Positions 22,742 through 25,609 of a stretch of 25,609 bases of DNA are shown here, piece after piece (within the stretch, counting starts at the first letter, position 1; each line of letters begins with the position of its first letter). This DNA comes from Pseudopedobacter sp036379295 (lineage in GTDB: Bacteria > Bacteroidota > Bacteroidia > Sphingobacteriales > Sphingobacteriaceae): the NCBI GenBank assembly GCA_036379295.1, contig DASVGY010000074.1, positions 1-25,609 of the forward strand, given 5' to 3'. Below the pieces are notes generated by a model, which worked only from the letters and a program-made list of their open reading frames with translations, had not been told where the DNA came from and made no database searches. The position numbers and the translations under genes were made by a program.

Positions 22742-24304
22742 CTAAAAAGGTGGCTCATCATCTTCAACGTCCCAATTTTTAGGCTTTAAGGTAATACTTT
22801 CAAACTGGGTAGATGGCGAAAGACTGGAGAACGGATCGGCGTTTGAATTTCCAGCGGCGCTAATTCCTCCAAAATCACTATCCAAATCGGCAAACTTAAC
22901 ATACTTACCAATGAATTTTAGCGGTACGGTACAGGTTTCTCCGTTTCTGTGCTTAGCAATAATTACTTCACCAACGCCAGCGGTAGGGTTTCCGTTTTCA
23001 TCTTGGTCTAAACCATAATACTCTGGTCGGTATAAAAATAACACCATATCCGCGTCCTGCTCAATTGCGCCAGATTCCCTTAAATCGGATAACATTGGTT
23101 TTTTAGAGCCTCCTGGGCGGTTCTCTACCGCTCTACTTAGTTGCGAAAGTGCAATTACCGGAACGTTTAATTCTTTAGCTACCTGCTTTAACGCTCGGGA
23201 AATGCTGGAAATTTCTTGCTCGCGGTTACCGCCGCCGCCGCCACCTTTTCCGTCAGCTTTTCCTTGCATCAATTGCAAATAATCGATGATGATCATCTGA
23301 ATATCGTACTGCGCTTTCAATCTTCGACATTTCGCCCTAAATTCAAAAACGTTTAAAGCAGGAGTGTCATCAATAATTAAAGGTGCTTCACTTAGTTTTC
23401 CAATTTTGCTGTGCATCTGTTGCCATTCCCAATCTTCTAACTGCCCTTTTCTAATTTTTTCTTGCTCAATTTCTGCTTCGCCAGAAATTAAACGGTTTGT
23501 CAATTGTACGGATGACATCTCTAAAGAAAAAACAACAACCGGTTTGTTAAACTGAACCGCAGCATTTCGGGCACAGGTTAAAACAAAAGCGGTTTTTCCC
23601 ATCGCCGGACGGGCAGCAATAATTACCAAGTCTGATTTTTGCCATCCGTTGGTTACACGGTCTAAGGCGGTAAAGCCAGACGGAACTCCGGTTAAGGTGT
23701 CATCTTTACCTCTTAAAGATTCCAACATTTTAATGGATTCTTTGATGATATCATCCATTTTTCGAGAATCTCTTCTTAAATTATTTTGGGCAATATCGAA
23801 AAGGTTTTTTTCTGCATAATCCAACAATTCAAAAACATCGCTGGTATCTTCGTAAGATTGGTTAATGATATCGGTAGAAATTCTGATAAGCTCCCTTTGG
23901 ATAAATTTTTGGGAAATGATGCGGGCGTGGAATTCTATATTGGCTGCCGAGGCAACGCGGTTGGTTAACTCAGTAATGTAAAACGCACCTCCAATAAGTT
24001 CGAGATCGCCTTGTTGACGTAATTGAGCGCAAACTGTTAAAATATCAACCGGGGAAGATGCTGTAAATAAAGTTTGTATGGATTGAAAGATTTTTTGATG
24101 AGCATCTTTGTAAAAAACCTCGGGCTTTAAAATATCAATTACCGTTGAAAGCGCATCTTTTTCTAACATCAACGCTCCTAAAACGGCTTCTTCTAAATCC
24201 AAAGCTTGCGGAGGTAACTTCCCTAAGCCAGAAACCATGCTGGTTAATCTACTTCGTTTGTCTTTAGAAAATCCAATTTTTGTGTTGTCAACTTCAGAAC
24301 TCAT
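22742..24304 (-). CDS. dnaB: Replicative DNA helicase DnaB
   Basis: The hexameric 5'-3' helicase of the replication fork, 520 residues. The N-terminal dimerisation domain starts at PPQALDLEEAVLGALMLEKD (31-50). The RecA-like domain has Walker A ARPAMGKTA (231-239), Walker B MIIIDYLQLM (337-346), IALSQLSRAVE (384-394) and LRESGAIEQDADMVLFLYR (408-426). Two extras stand out: a six-glycine tract at 354-359 in the loop after Walker B, encoded by GGC-rich triplets, and a disordered tail from about 480 that ends EDDEPPF, much like the SSB C-terminal tip. The upstream region has a -7 motif four bases before the ATG and two DnaA-box-like sites. It is likely monocistronic. Confidence 0.97.
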   Translation of the reverse strand: MSSEVDNTKIGFSKDKRSRLTSMVSGLGKLPPQALDLEEAVLGALMLEKDALSTVIDILKPEVFYKDAHQKIFQSIQTLFTASSPVDILTVCAQLRQQGDLELIGGAFYITELTNRVASAANIEFHARIISQKFIQRELIRISTDIINQSYEDTSDVFELLDYAEKNLFDIAQNNLRRDSRKMDDIIKESIKMLESLRGKDDTLTGVPSGFTALDRVTNGWQKSDLVIIAARPAMGKTAFVLTCARNAAVQFNKPVVVFSLEMSSVQLTNRLISGEAEIEQEKIRKGQLEDWEWQQMHSKIGKLSEAPLIIDDTPALNVFEFRAKCRRLKAQYDIQMIIIDYLQLMQGKADGKGGGGGGNREQEISSISRALKQVAKELNVPVIALSQLSRAVENRPGGSKKPMLSDLRESGAIEQDADMVLFLYRPEYYGLDQDENGNPTAGVGEVIIAKHRNGETCTVPLKFIGKYVKFADLDSDFGGISAAGNSNADPFSSLSPSTQFESITLKPKNWDVEDDEPPF

Positions 24305-24308
24305 TTTA

Positions 24309-24316
24309 CAAAAATA
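24309..24316 (-). promoter_or_regulatory. Putative dnaB -7 promoter element, possibly leaderless
   Basis: On the minus strand this reads TATTTTTG, matching TAnnTTTG, and ends four bases before the dnaB ATG, the same spacing as at pyrD. The mRNA would begin near the start codon. No clear -33 motif is visible. Confidence 0.45.
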
Positions 24317-24406
24317 TACAAAAAATGCTGACTAAGTTGAGGAGTTTTGAACAGCTGTTTTTTAGCAAATTTTTAGAAAGGCAATTATTGCTTGCTATGC
24401 TGCTAG

Positions 24407-24415
24407 TTATCAACA
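24407..24415 (+). promoter_or_regulatory. DnaA-box-like 9-mer (one mismatch)
   Basis: TTATCAACA differs from the DnaA box TTATCCACA at one position. It lies about 100 bp upstream of the dnaB start in an AT-rich gap. Confidence 0.3.
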
Positions 24416-24495
24416 GCTAATGTGTAAAAAGTGTGAGCAACCATTAAAAGTATATGAAAGGCGTTTCTCAATAGCGTGTTAATAAAATATCGGGT

Positions 24496-24504
24496 TGTGG
24501 ATAA
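24496..24504 (-). promoter_or_regulatory. DnaA-box-like 9-mer (exact consensus)
   Basis: The minus strand reads TTATCCACA, the canonical DnaA box. It faces the site at 24407 and lies between dnaB and the divergent rlmB gene. A single exact 9-mer can occur by chance, so binding is not established. Confidence 0.4.
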
Positions 24505-24575
24505 GCTTAGTCTGTTTGCAAATGACCGTAATTTTTTTTAACCATTCAGATAGTTTTTGGCTAAATTGCGAGCTT

Positions 24576-25340
24576 ATGAATGATAGAAGATTTAAAAGCG
24601 AGCCAAAAGAAACAAATCAGATGGTTTTTGGGATAAGGGCCGTGATGGAAGCGATAGATTCTGGTAAAGATATAGAGTCGCTTTTTTTGCAGAGAGGGTT
24701 AACGGGGGGCTTAATGGCCGAGCTTAAAGCTGTTTTAAAAGGGCGAGATATTCCATCGCAATTAGTGCCTATTGAAAAGCTAAACCGAATAACTACAAAA
24801 AACCATCAAGGCGCAATTGCTTTTATATCGCCAATCACTTATCAAAAAATAGAAAATATTATTCCTGAGGTTTACGAGCGGGGCGAAGTTCCGTTGGTAT
24901 TAATTTTAGATGGCGTTACAGATGTTAGAAATTTTGGCGCCATTGCTCGTACCGCAGAATGTTGTGGAGTCCATGCTATTGTTATCCCTAAAAAGGGAGC
25001 AGCGCAAGTAAATCCTGATGCGGTAAAAACATCTGCCGGGGCTTTATATAAAATACCAATTTGCCGGCATGATAGTTTATTGCAAACTATGCGATTTTTA
25101 AAAGATTCTGGTTTACAAGTTGTTTCTTGCACCGAAAAAACAGAAGATTTAATTTATAAACCAGATTATACCGCACCAACTTGTATTATTATGGGAGCAG
25201 AGGATGAAGGAATAAGTTTTGATTTGATGCGAAACTCAGATTATCTAACTAAAATACCAATGCTAGGCGAGATTGCCTCTTTAAATGTTTCCGTTTCTGC
25301 CGGAGTGATTTTATATGAGGTGGTAAGGCAGCGGCTTTAG
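24576..25340 (+). CDS. rlmB: 23S rRNA 2'-O-methyltransferase, TrmH/SpoU family (RlmB-like)
   Basis: A SPOUT-fold RNA 2'-O-ribose methyltransferase of 254 residues, most like RlmB, which methylates G2251 of 23S rRNA using SAM. The N-terminal substrate-binding domain (VFGIRAVMEAIDSGKDIESL, 17-36) is followed by motif 1 DGVTDVRNFGAIARTAECCG (112-131, with the conserved Asn119 and Arg125), motif 2 IMGAEDEGIS (205-214) and motif 3 IPMLGEIASLNVSVSAGVIL (227-246), which form the trefoil knot. I use the ATG at 24576 because the sequence before it, reached only from a TTG at 24495, has no family similarity and overlaps a DnaA-box-like site. It is divergent from dnaB. The exact target rRNA position is inferred. 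Confidence 0.9.
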   Translation: MNDRRFKSEPKETNQMVFGIRAVMEAIDSGKDIESLFLQRGLTGGLMAELKAVLKGRDIPSQLVPIEKLNRITTKNHQGAIAFISPITYQKIENIIPEVYERGEVPLVLILDGVTDVRNFGAIARTAECCGVHAIVIPKKGAAQVNPDAVKTSAGALYKIPICRHDSLLQTMRFLKDSGLQVVSCTEKTEDLIYKPDYTAPTCIIMGAEDEGISFDLMRNSDYLTKIPMLGEIASLNVSVSAGVILYEVVRQRL

Positions 25341-25424
25341 TTCATTATTATAAGGAGTTCATTAGTATATTAGGTATCTATCTTATCATTCAAATATAAT
25401 TAGCTATTCCTCGTTAGCAAATAG

Positions 25425-25457
25425 CTCCCTCTCCTTTGGAGAGGCGTGAGGTGAGGC
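25425..25457 (-). repeat. Palindromic intergenic repeat, copy 2
   Basis: The core CCTCTCC-TTT-GGAGAGG (25428-25444) is a perfect 7-bp stem with a three-base loop, followed by GTGAGGTGAGGC. It is the same element as 22647-22679 in the opposite orientation. From memory, similar CCCTCTCC-TTT-GGAGAGGG elements are common between genes in Bacteroidota. Confidence 0.8.
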
Positions 25458-25479
25458 TTTATTCATTCATTAAAAAAAA

Positions 25480-25609
25480 ATGCACCATATACCAGACCCA
25501 AATTTTTATAAAATTACCGATAAGGATATTCTTTATGAGGATAACCATTTAATTGCTGTTTATAAAAAAGCAGGCTGGATTGTTCAGGTTGATGATACCA
25601 ACGACCCTT
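25480..25609 (+). CDS. RluA-family RNA pseudouridine synthase, N-terminal part (runs off the window)
   Basis: The frame from the ATG at 25480 is open for 43 codons to the window end. The segment ILYEDNHLIAVYKKAGWIVQ is the typical N-terminal strand region of RluA/RluD-type pseudouridine synthases, which isomerise specific uridines in rRNA or tRNA. The catalytic Asp (HRLD motif) would lie beyond the window. It follows rlmB in the same direction after 139 bp containing a palindromic repeat, so it may have its own promoter. Confidence 0.8.
   Translation, partial: MHHIPDPNFYKITDKDILYEDNHLIAVYKKAGWIVQVDDTNDP

Noticed and set aside
24305..24575. Replication origin beside dnaB
   Set aside because: Only one exact and one imperfect DnaA box are present; there is no dnaA, no box cluster and no clear unwinding element.
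24495..24575. N-terminal extension of rlmB from a TTG start
   Set aside because: The 27 extra residues are unlike the family, and an ATG precedes the conserved domain directly.

Overview
The window is a gene-dense stretch of chromosome from a member of the Bacteroidota, most likely Sphingobacteriaceae (Pedobacter-like). The signs are low GC, promoters with the Bacteroidota -7 motif TAnnTTTG, almost no Shine-Dalgarno sequences, and protein families typical of the phylum: a TonB-dependent receptor, a membrane-anchored HU/SPOR protein and a short serine-pathway PGDH. I see no prophage, transposase, tRNA, rRNA or CRISPR array. No gene-free stretch exceeds 300 bases.

Layout from left to right. 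Bases 1-1173 hold the 3' end of a TonB-dependent receptor. A serine operon follows (serC-serA, 1327-3369), with a possible 32-codon leader ORF in front and a strong terminator behind. Next come a five-unit 14-bp tandem repeat and pyrD. A polysaccharide deacetylase on the minus strand carries an apparent in-frame insertion made of heptanucleotide repeats. It is divergent from a TolC/HlyD-type efflux pair (5517-8266) that ends in a terminator and has no pump gene next to it. A VIT1-type metal transporter on the minus strand is separated from a large MscS channel and a small membrane-anchored sensor-like protein by a gap holding a candidate structured RNA. The sensor-like gene converges with folC, and one hairpin overlaps both stop codons.

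The most interesting part is a minus-strand operon, 20944 down to 13134. It encodes a 1007-residue TPR protein, a plugless outer-membrane barrel, an HU-TM-SPOR protein, ExbB, ExbD and a TonB/TolA-like transducer, with gaps or overlaps of only a few bases at most junctions. The gene set suggests a dedicated proton-driven, envelope-spanning machine, plausibly a Tol-like system acting at division sites. This function is inferred from domains and gene order and is not shown. folC lies downstream on the same strand.

The right end carries pyrR-pyrB and dnaB (all minus), then rlmB and the start of a RluA-type pseudouridine synthase (both plus). Two copies of one palindromic intergenic repeat lie in opposite orientation on either side of the dnaB-rlmB block. 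The dnaB upstream region has two DnaA-box-like 9-mers.

Two starts differ from the longest open frame. pyrR should begin at the ATG at 22573 and rlmB at the ATG at 24576. In both cases the longer frame depends on an upstream TTG.
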